A DNA stretch of 64,000 nt from Leifsonia xyli (GTDB taxonomy: Bacteria > Actinomycetota > Actinomycetes > Actinomycetales > Microbacteriaceae), in the NCBI GenBank assembly GCA_003243275.1, contig QFQR01000001.1, positions 620,001-684,000 of the forward strand. Direction: 5' to 3'. Position 1 is the stretch's first letter, and each line of letters opens with the position of its first letter. Made by a program: the position numbers and the translations under genes. Positions 57,915 through 64,000 of the stretch are shown in pieces. Below the pieces are notes generated by a model, which saw nothing but the letters and a program-made list of their open reading frames with translations, did no database searches and had not been told where the DNA came from.

Positions 57915-58321
57915 CCCGCGACCGTGCCGAGCAGCGAGCTCGCGAGCATCGAACCGAAGCCGGGACCGCCAGGGGTGATGCCCGCGCTGCTGCCCGAGAG
58001 CGAGCGTTCGAGCGCGCCCGGTTGGCGTAGCTCGGCGCGCGTCGCGGAGCGGGCCAGGGTGGCCGGCTCGCTCGACAGCGGGCGCTCGCCGGTTCCCGCA
58101 CCCCGGCTCAGCTCCTCGTAGATGAGGGCCCGCTGGCTGTCGGTCAGCCGCGCGAAGGCCTCGGCGTGCACCTGCTCGATGGTCTCGGGCGGGGCGGTGC
58201 GCAGCAGATAGCGGTAGCGCTCGAGTGCCCGCTCGTCGTCGCTGCGGGTCGCGGATGCCGAGGATGCGGTGGTGCGAGCCTGCGGCCCCTCCGTGCCGAA
58301 CAAACGATCCAGGAATCCCAT
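57773..58321 (-). CDS. Small protein with glycine-rich membrane segment (unknown)
   Basis: A 182-residue protein: MGFLDRLFG at the start, a helical domain with DDERALERYRYLLRTAPPETIEQVHAEAFARLTDSQRALIYEEL, a linker, a hydrophobic segment (SLLGTVAGYVIGSALVSAFLPW), and an Asp/Ala/Ser-rich acidic tail ending in FGSADFGGDFGF. The pattern resembles other actinobacterial proteins with a cytosolic helical domain and a C-terminal membrane span. ATG has GGAGG upstream. Its tail region overlaps 142 bp with the converging acyltransferase gene. Confidence 0.75.
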   Translation of the reverse strand: MGFLDRLFGTEGPQARTTASSASATRSDDERALERYRYLLRTAPPETIEQVHAEAFARLTDSQRALIYEELSRGAGTGERPLSSEPATLARSATRAELRQPGALERSLSGSSAGITPGGPGFGSMLASSLLGTVAGYVIGSALVSAFLPWDAADASATDASSADPATDADFGSADFGGDFGF

Positions 58322-58387
58322 GCGTGCCTCCGGGGCTTACGCTACGAAGCCGCCCTGGGCGGTCGCTGGGATGCGGCTGGCAGGGGC

Positions 58388-59881
58388 CTAGACGGGCAGG
58401 AGGAATCCGTCGGTGACCAGTTCACGCACCTCGGCGAACACCGCGGGGCGCATCCGGGGGGCCTCGGCGCCGAGCAGTTCGGCGACCGCATCGACGATGA
58501 CACCGAGCGGCAGCTCGCCGTCGCACGCCCCGACGACCGCGGCGAGCGCGGTATCGACGCGCAGCTCGCGGCGCAGGCCGCCGCCTTGACGGAGCACGAT
58601 GACCGTGGGGTCGGCCTCGCCCGGCCAATGGCTGCGCTCCTCGGTCACATCGCCCGCGACACGGAAGGCCGATGAGGCGAGCGCCTCATCGCTCAGGCCC
58701 GCGATCCGGTCGCGTGCCGCGAGCGCCTCGGAGAGGTGCGCGCCGAGGCCCGCCACGCCGTCGAGCGGGGCGCTCACCCGCTCCACGCGGCGGAGCGTCG
58801 GGGCGGCATCCGGACGGCGCACCACGAGATAGCCGAAACCGACCTCGCTCACCCCCCGCCGCGCGAAGTCGTCGAGCCACGCACCGACCAGCCGTTCGTA
58901 CTCCGGGGTTCCGCCTCGCGTTCCGCCGTCACGGATCCAGGTCTCGGCGTAGCGGGCCGGGTCGAGGCGGTCGCGTTCGATGACCCAGGCGTCGAGGCCC
59001 GCATCCCGCGCCCAGTCGGCTGCGCGCTCGAGGCCGTCATGCTCGCCGCGATACTCCCAGTTGCCGAGCAGCTGGGCGGTGCCGCCCGGTGCCAGGTGCG
59101 CCGCCGCGCCCGCGACCACCGCGGCGACCAGCGCGTCGCCCTCGAGGCCGCCGTCGCGGTACTCGTAGGCCGGCACTCCGGGAACGCGCGGCGTGATGAC
59201 GAACGGCGGATTCGACACGATGCGGTCGAAGCGCTCCCCCGCCACCGGCTCGAACAGGCTGCCGAGCCGGAACTCGATGCCGTCGACCCCGTTGAGCTCC
59301 GCGTTCAGCCGCGCGTAGTCGAGCGCCCGCGCCGAGATGTCGGTGGCCACCACCTGCCGGGCGAAGCGCCGCGCATGGAGCGCCTGGATGCCGCATCCGG
59401 TGCCGAGGTCGAGCACGCGGTCCGCCGCATCCGGGAACTGCAGCGAGGCGAGCGTCGTCGAGGCGCCGCCCACACCGAGCACGTGGTCGACCCGCAGAGC
59501 GGCGCCGGTGGCGAGCTCGCCGAGGTCGGAGGCGATCCACCACTCCCCCGCGCCGTGCGGGTCGACGAAGGCGTACGGGCGCAGGTCGACGAGCGGGCGG
59601 GCGCGCTCCCCCTCTGCCGCGACGAGAGCGAGTCGCGCCGCCCCGGCGAGTGTGAGGGCGGGCAGCGCCGCGGCGAGCTCCGCGGCGTCCACCGTCTCGC
59701 CGAGCACGAAGGCGCGCGCGAGCACCGCGGCCGGATCGGCGGACGCCGCGAGGGCACGGGCGGCCGGCACCCGGTCGCCGCGCTGGAGCGCCGCACCCGC
59801 CGCCGCACCCCACAGCGCTTCCAGGTGGTCGACGCGGTAGCGGGCGGCCTCGAGGTCGGCCCGGAGAGCGGAAATCGTCAC
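58388..59881 (-). CDS. Class I methyltransferase with NPPF motif (RsmC/HemK-like)
   Basis: A 497-residue protein. After an N-terminal helical domain (about 1-150), VLDLGTGCGIQALHARRFARQVVATDIS is motif I and FDRIVSNPPFVITPR gives the NPPF motif, found in enzymes that methylate amino groups of nucleobases or glutamine. A third part of about 130 residues (from VGFGYLVVRRPDAAP) is extra to the catalytic core. This arrangement is the actinobacterial DUF7059-containing type. Substrate unknown, possibly rRNA or a protein. Confidence 0.85.
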   Translation of the reverse strand: MTISALRADLEAARYRVDHLEALWGAAAGAALQRGDRVPAARALAASADPAAVLARAFVLGETVDAAELAAALPALTLAGAARLALVAAEGERARPLVDLRPYAFVDPHGAGEWWIASDLGELATGAALRVDHVLGVGGASTTLASLQFPDAADRVLDLGTGCGIQALHARRFARQVVATDISARALDYARLNAELNGVDGIEFRLGSLFEPVAGERFDRIVSNPPFVITPRVPGVPAYEYRDGGLEGDALVAAVVAGAAAHLAPGGTAQLLGNWEYRGEHDGLERAADWARDAGLDAWVIERDRLDPARYAETWIRDGGTRGGTPEYERLVGAWLDDFARRGVSEVGFGYLVVRRPDAAPTLRRVERVSAPLDGVAGLGAHLSEALAARDRIAGLSDEALASSAFRVAGDVTEERSHWPGEADPTVIVLRQGGGLRRELRVDTALAAVVGACDGELPLGVIVDAVAELLGAEAPRMRPAVFAEVRELVTDGFLLPV

Positions 59882-59885
59882 GAGT

Positions 59886-61175
59886 TCATTGTGCGGGGGT
59901 GTCGAGCGGATGCGCGAGCTCGTCGCGCGGCATCCGCGCCGCGACCACCGCGATCACGCCGAGCACCGGCGGCACCACCGCCGCCACGATGAACACCGGC
60001 CCGTACCCGACGGCCGTGCCGAGCGGGCCGGCGACGGCGGTCGACACCGGCATGAGCGCGAGCGACACGAAGAAGTCGAGGCTCGACACGCGCCCGAGCA
60101 TCGCGGGCGGCACCCGGCGCTGCAGGAGCGTGCCCCAGATCACCCCGGCCCCCGAGAACACCGTCCCCACGGCGAACGCCGCCACCACCATCACCCACAG
60201 CTCCGCGGTGACCGCGACGAGCAGCAGCGGGAGGCATCCGAAACCCCAGGCGAGCGTCATCGTGGTGAGGTAGCGCCGCGGAAGCCGCCACGACGCCACC
60301 GCGATCGAGGCGATCGCACCGCCCACCCCGAAGCCCACCAGCACGAGGGCGTAACTGCCGGCATCCCCGCCGGTGCGCTCCGTCACCGCGAACGGCAGGA
60401 GCACCTCGAACGGCCCCATGATGAGCAGCACCAGCACGCAGGAGAACAGCAGCGTCGCGAACAGCCACGGGGTGCGCACCAGATAGACGAAACCGTCGCG
60501 CACATCCACGAGCAGGCCGATCGCCGGATGCCGGTCGCCGGTCAGCTCGCGCCGGAGCGCCGTGCGGCGCAGCACCGTGAGCAGCACGATCGCGCCGAGC
60601 TGGGTGACGGCGATGATGGCGAACGCGGCAGCCGGCGAGAACGCCGCGATGAGGGCAGCCGCGATCGCCGGACCGCCCGCCTGCAGGATCGCGGGGCGCA
60701 GCATCCCCTCGAAGCCGTTCGCCGCGAGCAACTGCTCCTCGGGCAGGATCGAGGGCAGCATCGCCGAATACGCGGGCATGAAGAAGCCGTCGGCGACCCC
60801 GAGCACGAATCCGACCACCGCCAGGTGCCACACCTCGAGCCCGCCGCCGAAGGCGAGCGCCGCCACGATCGTGACGAGCACCCCCTTGACGATCTCGACC
60901 GTCACCAGCACGAGCTTCTGCGGCACCCGATCCGCGACCGCCCCACCCACGAGCACCGCGAGCAGCAGCCCCACCGCGTTCGCGGTCGCGACGAACGACA
61001 CCTCGATCGGGCCGCCGCCCGCCTGCTTGATCTCGAACACGACGGCGATGAGCCAGACACCCGCGCCGAACAGCGAGAGCGTCAGGGCGACGGCCAGCAG
61101 CCGGTATTGCGGGATGCGGAACGGGCGAAGCGCCCGCGGCATCCGGTCGGCGGCGTCAGGGGTCGAAAGGGTCAC
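59886..61175 (-). CDS. MFS transporter (EntS-like)
   Basis: A 429-residue protein with 12 predicted helices. YRLLAVALTLSLFGAGVWLIAVVFEI opens the first helix and GGAVADRVPQKLVLVTVEIVKG carries the D-R motif of the A-loop between helices 2 and 3. This is the MFS_3 group, which exports siderophores, lipids or drugs. GTG at 61175 overlaps the stop of the VOC gene by 4 bp, so the pair is co-translated; the long frame upstream is the VOC gene in another frame. Substrate unknown. Confidence 0.88.
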   Translation of the reverse strand: MTLSTPDAADRMPRALRPFRIPQYRLLAVALTLSLFGAGVWLIAVVFEIKQAGGGPIEVSFVATANAVGLLLAVLVGGAVADRVPQKLVLVTVEIVKGVLVTIVAALAFGGGLEVWHLAVVGFVLGVADGFFMPAYSAMLPSILPEEQLLAANGFEGMLRPAILQAGGPAIAAALIAAFSPAAAFAIIAVTQLGAIVLLTVLRRTALRRELTGDRHPAIGLLVDVRDGFVYLVRTPWLFATLLFSCVLVLLIMGPFEVLLPFAVTERTGGDAGSYALVLVGFGVGGAIASIAVASWRLPRRYLTTMTLAWGFGCLPLLLVAVTAELWVMVVAAFAVGTVFSGAGVIWGTLLQRRVPPAMLGRVSSLDFFVSLALMPVSTAVAGPLGTAVGYGPVFIVAAVVPPVLGVIAVVAARMPRDELAHPLDTPAQ

Positions 61176-61552
61176 TCTCCGATGATGGCGAAGATGTTGC
61201 CTGCGGGGTCGGTGAACCATCCGATGTCGGGCCCCCGGCCTGCCTCCCGACCGCGCATGACCCCGCGGCCGTCCTGCGGCATGCCGGGGTAGCGCTCGAG
61301 CAGCACGCCCTCCGCCTCGAGCTCGTCGACCGCGGCGTCGATGTCGGGCACGACGAGATTGAGCACGGTGAAGCTCGCCGGGGTGTGGTCGGGCTTCGGA
61401 TAGACGAACACCTGGGTGCGACCCGCCCGCAGCTCGAGGCCGCCCATCTCGGTGCGCGTCACCTCCAGGCCGAGGATGTCGCGATAGAAGGCGAGCGCCG
61501 CCTCGATGTCGGGCACCGAGAAGCCGCTGAAACCGCTGACCGTCGTGAGCAT
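61172..61552 (-). CDS. VOC-superfamily protein (glyoxalase/bleomycin-resistance-like)
   Basis: A 126-residue protein with two beta-alpha-beta-beta-beta halves: GFSVPDIEAALAFYRDILGLEVTRTEMGGLELRAG and LNLVVPDIDAAVDELEAEGVLLERYPG, ending IGWFTDPAGNIFAIIGE. This fold binds a metal between the halves, and members act as glyoxalases, dioxygenases, isomerases or antibiotic-binding proteins. The start at 61552 has GGAG upstream. It is coupled to the MFS gene, so a resistance or detoxification pair is plausible. Confidence 0.88.
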   Translation of the reverse strand: MLTTVSGFSGFSVPDIEAALAFYRDILGLEVTRTEMGGLELRAGRTQVFVYPKPDHTPASFTVLNLVVPDIDAAVDELEAEGVLLERYPGMPQDGRGVMRGREAGRGPDIGWFTDPAGNIFAIIGE

Positions 61553-61649
61553 GATCCGCACCTCCGTCACGTGTTCGCCGTCCACGATGGCACGACGCGG
61601 TCCTCCGCACCAGTGCCGGGCGGTTCCTCGTGATGTCGGCATCCGGGGC

Positions 61650-61663
61650 TAGCCTGGTGTCAG
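61650..61663 (+). promoter_or_regulatory. Leaderless-type -10 box for the FBP gene
   Basis: TAGCCT at 61650-61655, eight bases, then ATG at 61664. Confidence 0.5.
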
Positions 61664-62149
61664 ATGGATGCGCTGACCGCCGAGCAGATCCGCGACTCGT
61701 TCGTGAACGCGGGCTCGATCGACCGCGAGCGCATCCCGCTGCCGGGGCTGCACGAGGTGGTGTGGGCCGACCGCGAGTTCCTCGGATGGCGCGACGGGTC
61801 GACCGCGCATCGCGGCTACCTCGTGTTCTGGCGGGACGAGCGCGCCGTCGGCATCGTGCTGCGGGCCGCCGAGACGCGCCTCGCGGGCGGCTCGGCGATG
61901 TGCTCGCTGTGCCAGATCTCCCAGCCGGCCGGCCAGGTGCGGCTGTTCTCGGCGCTGCGGGCGGGGGTCGCCGGGCAGGCGGGCGACAGCGTGGGCACCT
62001 ACATCTGCTCGGATCTCGGATGCTCGCTGCTCATCCGGTTCGCGCCGCACGGCAGCCCCTGGGACCCGAACCCCGACACCGTCATCGCGAACCGCGGAGC
62101 CGGCCTGCTGCGCCGCCTGGAGGCGTTCGCCTCCCGCGTGCTCGCCTGA
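61664..62149 (+). CDS. FBP-domain (elongation-factor-G-binding, zinc-finger) protein
   Basis: A 161-residue protein. Middle part: SAMCSLCQISQPAGQVRLFSALRAG and GTYICSDLGCSLLIR; the four cysteines (CxxC and CxxxxC) form the treble-clef zinc finger of the FusB/FBP family. FusB proteins bind EF-G and free it from fusidic-acid-stalled ribosomes; actinobacterial members are usually called FBP-domain proteins and their effect on drug sensitivity is not proven. Two 80-bp repeats follow its stop. Confidence 0.85.
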   Translation: MDALTAEQIRDSFVNAGSIDRERIPLPGLHEVVWADREFLGWRDGSTAHRGYLVFWRDERAVGIVLRAAETRLAGGSAMCSLCQISQPAGQVRLFSALRAGVAGQAGDSVGTYICSDLGCSLLIRFAPHGSPWDPNPDTVIANRGAGLLRRLEAFASRVLA

Positions 62150-62163
62150 CCCGCCCGCCCGCC

Positions 62164-62330
62164 GCGGCGGACCCCCAGAACATCCCACGGTGTGCGAACC
62201 CGACCTCGAGCGCGACCGAACTCGTGCACGAGGTCGTCGCGCGCGGCGGACCCCAAAGAACACCCCACGGTGTGCGAACCCGACCTCGAGCGCGACCGCG
62301 CTCGTGTTCGAGGTCGTCGCGCGCGGCGGA
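62164..62330. repeat. Two tandem copies of an about 80-bp repeat with internal palindrome
   Basis: Copies begin at about 62164 and 62243, differ at few positions, and each contains CGACCTCG ... CGAGGTCG arms around a short spacer, so each can fold into a hairpin. The beginning of a third copy (GCGCGGCGGA) follows. It sits between converging genes. Confidence 0.85.
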
Positions 62331-62350
62331 TTATCGCCGCGCCAAAAGAC

Positions 62351-62533
62351 TCAGTCCAGCTTCGGCAGCAGGTGGAACGGGATGGCGAAGGCGGCCGACA
62401 CGGCGAGGATCCCGCCGAAGAAGAGGGCGGCACCCGCGAGCGTGTTCTGGTCGCCGAGTTCGAAGGCGTAGCCGAACGCGGGGAGCGACGCGAGGAAGAT
62501 CACGAACGAGACGAGGAAGACGACGACCTTCAT
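62351..62533 (-). CDS. Small two-helix membrane protein of unknown function
   Basis: A 60-residue protein with two hydrophobic helices: VVVFLVSFVIFLASLPAFGYAF and LAGAALFFGGILAVSAAFAIPF, separated by a short polar loop (ELGDQNT). Start MKVVVF. The hydrophobic pattern and the GC distribution by codon position support a true gene. It converges with the FBP gene across the repeat region. Function unknown. Confidence 0.65.
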   Translation of the reverse strand: MKVVVFLVSFVIFLASLPAFGYAFELGDQNTLAGAALFFGGILAVSAAFAIPFHLLPKLD

Positions 62534-62590
62534 GCCGCCACCCTATCGCGTCGCGCTCACGCCATCGGGCGGGCGCTCGGGGCGGCCTGG

Positions 62591-62602
62591 GACAATGGCG
62601 GG
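62591..62602 (+). promoter_or_regulatory. Leaderless -10 box for the antiporter gene
   Basis: GACAAT at 62591-62596, six bases, then ATG at 62603. Confidence 0.5.
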
Positions 62603-63724
62603 ATGAGCGACGCGGTGACCACGACATCCACGATCCGCCGCGTGGTCGACAGCTGGGTGTGGGTGCTGCCGGTGCTCGGGGTGGTGGCACTCGTGCTGAC
62701 CTGGGACCGCGAGCTGCCGGAGGTGCTCTACCTGCTCGTCGGCGGTGTGCTGATCGGGGTGGTGCTCGCGGCGGTGCACCACGCGGAGATCGTGGCGCAC
62801 CGGGTCGGCGAGCCGTACGGGTCGCTCGTGCTCGCGGTCGCGGTGACGATCATCGAGGTGGGGCTCATCATCACCCTCATGCTCGGGAAGGCATCCGTCG
62901 ACACCTCGACGCTGGCGCGCGATACGGCGTTCGCGGCCGTCATGATCACGCTCAACGGCATCCTGGGCATCTCGATCCTGATCGGCTCGCTCAAGCACGA
63001 GACGCCGCGGTTCAACCCGGAGGGTGCGGGCGGCGCGCTCGCGGTGGTCGTGACGCTCACCACTCTGACGCTCGTGATCCCGTCGTTCACCGTGTCGGAG
63101 CCGGGCGCGCAGTTCTCGCCCTCGCAGCTGGTGTTCGTGGCGATAGCGTCGATCGTGCTGTACGGCGCGTTCGTGCTGCTGCAGACCGGACGCCACCGCG
63201 ACTTCTTCCTGCCGGTCGCGAAGGACGGGCGCATCATCGACGACGATCAGCACTCGGATCCGCCGTCGACCCGGGCGACCCTGCTGAGTCTCGGGCTGCT
63301 GCTCGTCGCGCTCGTGGCGGTGGTGGGGCTCGCGAAGGCGGTCTCCCCCGGCATCGAGACGGTCGTCGTGGCGGCGGGCGTGCCGCAGTCGTTCGTCGGT
63401 GTCATCGTGGCGCTCGTGGTGCTGCTGCCGGAGGGGGTCGCCGCGGCGAAGGCGGCGGCCCGCAACCGGCTGCAGACCTCGCTGAATCTGGGGATCGGAT
63501 CGGCGATGGCGTCGATCGGCCTCACGATCCCGGCGCTCGCGGTGGCCTCCATCTGGCTGCCGAGCCCTTTGACGCTGGGGCTCGGGCCCGTGCAGATCGT
63601 CGAGTTCCTGCTGACGGTGGCTGTTGCGACCCTGACCGTGGTGCCGGGTCGGGCGACCCGACTGCAGGGTGCCGTGCATCTGGTGCTGTTCGCGGCGTTC
63701 CTGTTCCTGGCGACGACCCCGTAG
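62603..63724 (+). CDS. Calcium/proton antiporter family protein (ChaA-like)
   Basis: A 373-residue protein with about 11 helices. The two conserved alpha-repeats are present: GSLVLAVAVTIIEVGLIITLM with the acidic Glu in TM2, and PQSFVGVIVALVVLLPEGVAAAKAAARNRLQTSLNLGIGSAMASIGL with the second Glu (LLPEG). A loop DDDQHSDPPSTRATLL separates the halves. These are the CaCA-type sites that exchange Ca2+ (or Na+) for H+. ATG at 62603 follows a -10 box; the longer frame upstream covers repeats and the antisense of the small membrane gene. Confidence 0.88.
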   Translation: MSDAVTTTSTIRRVVDSWVWVLPVLGVVALVLTWDRELPEVLYLLVGGVLIGVVLAAVHHAEIVAHRVGEPYGSLVLAVAVTIIEVGLIITLMLGKASVDTSTLARDTAFAAVMITLNGILGISILIGSLKHETPRFNPEGAGGALAVVVTLTTLTLVIPSFTVSEPGAQFSPSQLVFVAIASIVLYGAFVLLQTGRHRDFFLPVAKDGRIIDDDQHSDPPSTRATLLSLGLLLVALVAVVGLAKAVSPGIETVVVAAGVPQSFVGVIVALVVLLPEGVAAAKAAARNRLQTSLNLGIGSAMASIGLTIPALAVASIWLPSPLTLGLGPVQIVEFLLTVAVATLTVVPGRATRLQGAVHLVLFAAFLFLATTP

Positions 63725-63777
63725 GGGTGGATGTCGCCTCGCGCCGGTAGGGTCGGAGCGACACTGAGGAGGCCCGG

Positions 63778-64000
63778 ATGCCCGAGCTCACCGACACCGA
63801 TCGCGTCGCCGTCTACATCGACTTCGACAACATCGTCATCTCGCGCTACGACCAGCTCCACGGCGACGGCGCGTGGCGCAAGGACAATGCGCGGGATGGG
63901 CGTGACGAGATCAAGACGAAGCTCAGCGCGGCGCGCGTCGAGGTGAGCGCGATCCTCGACTACGCCTCCTCGTTCGGAACGGTCGCCGTGACGCGCGCCT
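63778..64000 (+). CDS. NYN-domain protein (N-terminal part, cut by window end)
   Basis: The first 74 codons of a gene with AGGAG six bases before ATG. VAVYIDFDNIVISRYDQ is the beginning of a NYN/LabA-type PIN-like ribonuclease domain, with the metal-binding Asp residues in DFDN. The next part DEIKTKLSAARVEVSAILDYASSFGTVAVTRA continues the fold. Such proteins are putative RNases. The rest lies outside the window. Confidence 0.85.
   Translation, partial: MPELTDTDRVAVYIDFDNIVISRYDQLHGDGAWRKDNARDGRDEIKTKLSAARVEVSAILDYASSFGTVAVTRA

Noticed and set aside
62164..62330. CRISPR array
   Set aside because: Only two 80-bp contiguous copies without unique spacers, and no cas genes.

Overview
The window is GC-rich chromosomal DNA from an actinobacterium, most probably a member of the Microbacteriaceae. 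Supporting signs are the tight-adherence (Tad) pilus cluster in the mycobacterial Rv3659c-to-Rv3654c order with a DUF4244 mini-pilin, the typical actinobacterial families (DUF3039, UPF0182, DUF2342, a DUF222-HNH protein, YlbL-like PDZ/Lon protease), very frequent GCATCC/GGATGC words, and many genes that start directly 6-8 nt after a TAnnnT -10 box with no Shine-Dalgarno sequence (leaderless transcripts). Species cannot be fixed by reading alone.

Layout. 0-6.1 kb: Tad pilus operon on the minus strand (ATPase, two TadB/C membrane proteins, a lipoprotein, DUF4244 pilin, three TadE/G-like pseudopilins, a second lipoprotein), headed by tRNA-Leu(TAG). 6.4-10.7 kb: metal and membrane transport (CDF exporter, ArsR regulator, DedA protein, mntR-mntH). 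10.7-12.9 kb: murI-rph-rdgB operon. 13-16.2 kb: two secreted proteins, a hexamer repeat and palindrome, nicotinate phosphoribosyltransferase, DUF3039. 16.2-18.9 kb: ABC exporter pair. 19.2-25.9 kb: surface-glycan locus with a LicC-like nucleotidyltransferase, TagG/TagH-like ABC exporter and, convergent to them, a four-gene operon with 4-bp overlaps that should make, CMP-activate and transfer a nonulosonic (sialic/Kdn-like) acid. 26-29.6 kb: accessory stretch with an EcsC-like protein, pentamer repeats, a DUF222-HNH protein and small unknowns. 29.3-35.1 kb: defence island with an XRE regulator, a single-chain Type ISP restriction-modification enzyme of 1586 aa, and a MNT antitoxin fused to a Phd-like domain next to an apparently gutted HEPN toxin. 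35.6-41 kb: teichoic-acid-type CDP-glycerol transferases, one of them a tandem fusion, and a GT2 glycosyltransferase. 41-46.6 kb: HtrA-like protease, aminotransferase, TetR-like regulator, HdeD protein, nitrilase. 46.7-48.6 kb: a small lower-GC island flanked by a 49-bp direct repeat of the 3' half of initiator tRNA-fMet; it carries SMI1/KNR4 and GNAT genes and a broken nuclease, with no integrase. 48.7-64 kb: mostly housekeeping genes (methyltransferases, UPF0182, YlbL-like protease, DUF2342 protein, M23 peptidase, acyltransferase, MFS, VOC, FBP, Ca/H antiporter, and a NYN protein cut by the window end).

How the parts fit. The 19-26 kb and 35-41 kb loci together look like a cell-wall glycopolymer system (nonulosonate plus polyol-phosphate, exported by a TagGH-type ABC transporter); this is the most interesting metabolic prediction here. 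The most interesting genetic events are the disarmed MNT/HEPN module with an intact 12-bp-arm palindrome over its promoter, the fMet-associated mini-island, and a probable CTG start codon inside the nonulosonate operon. All functional statements are from reading motifs and context; no database search was possible.
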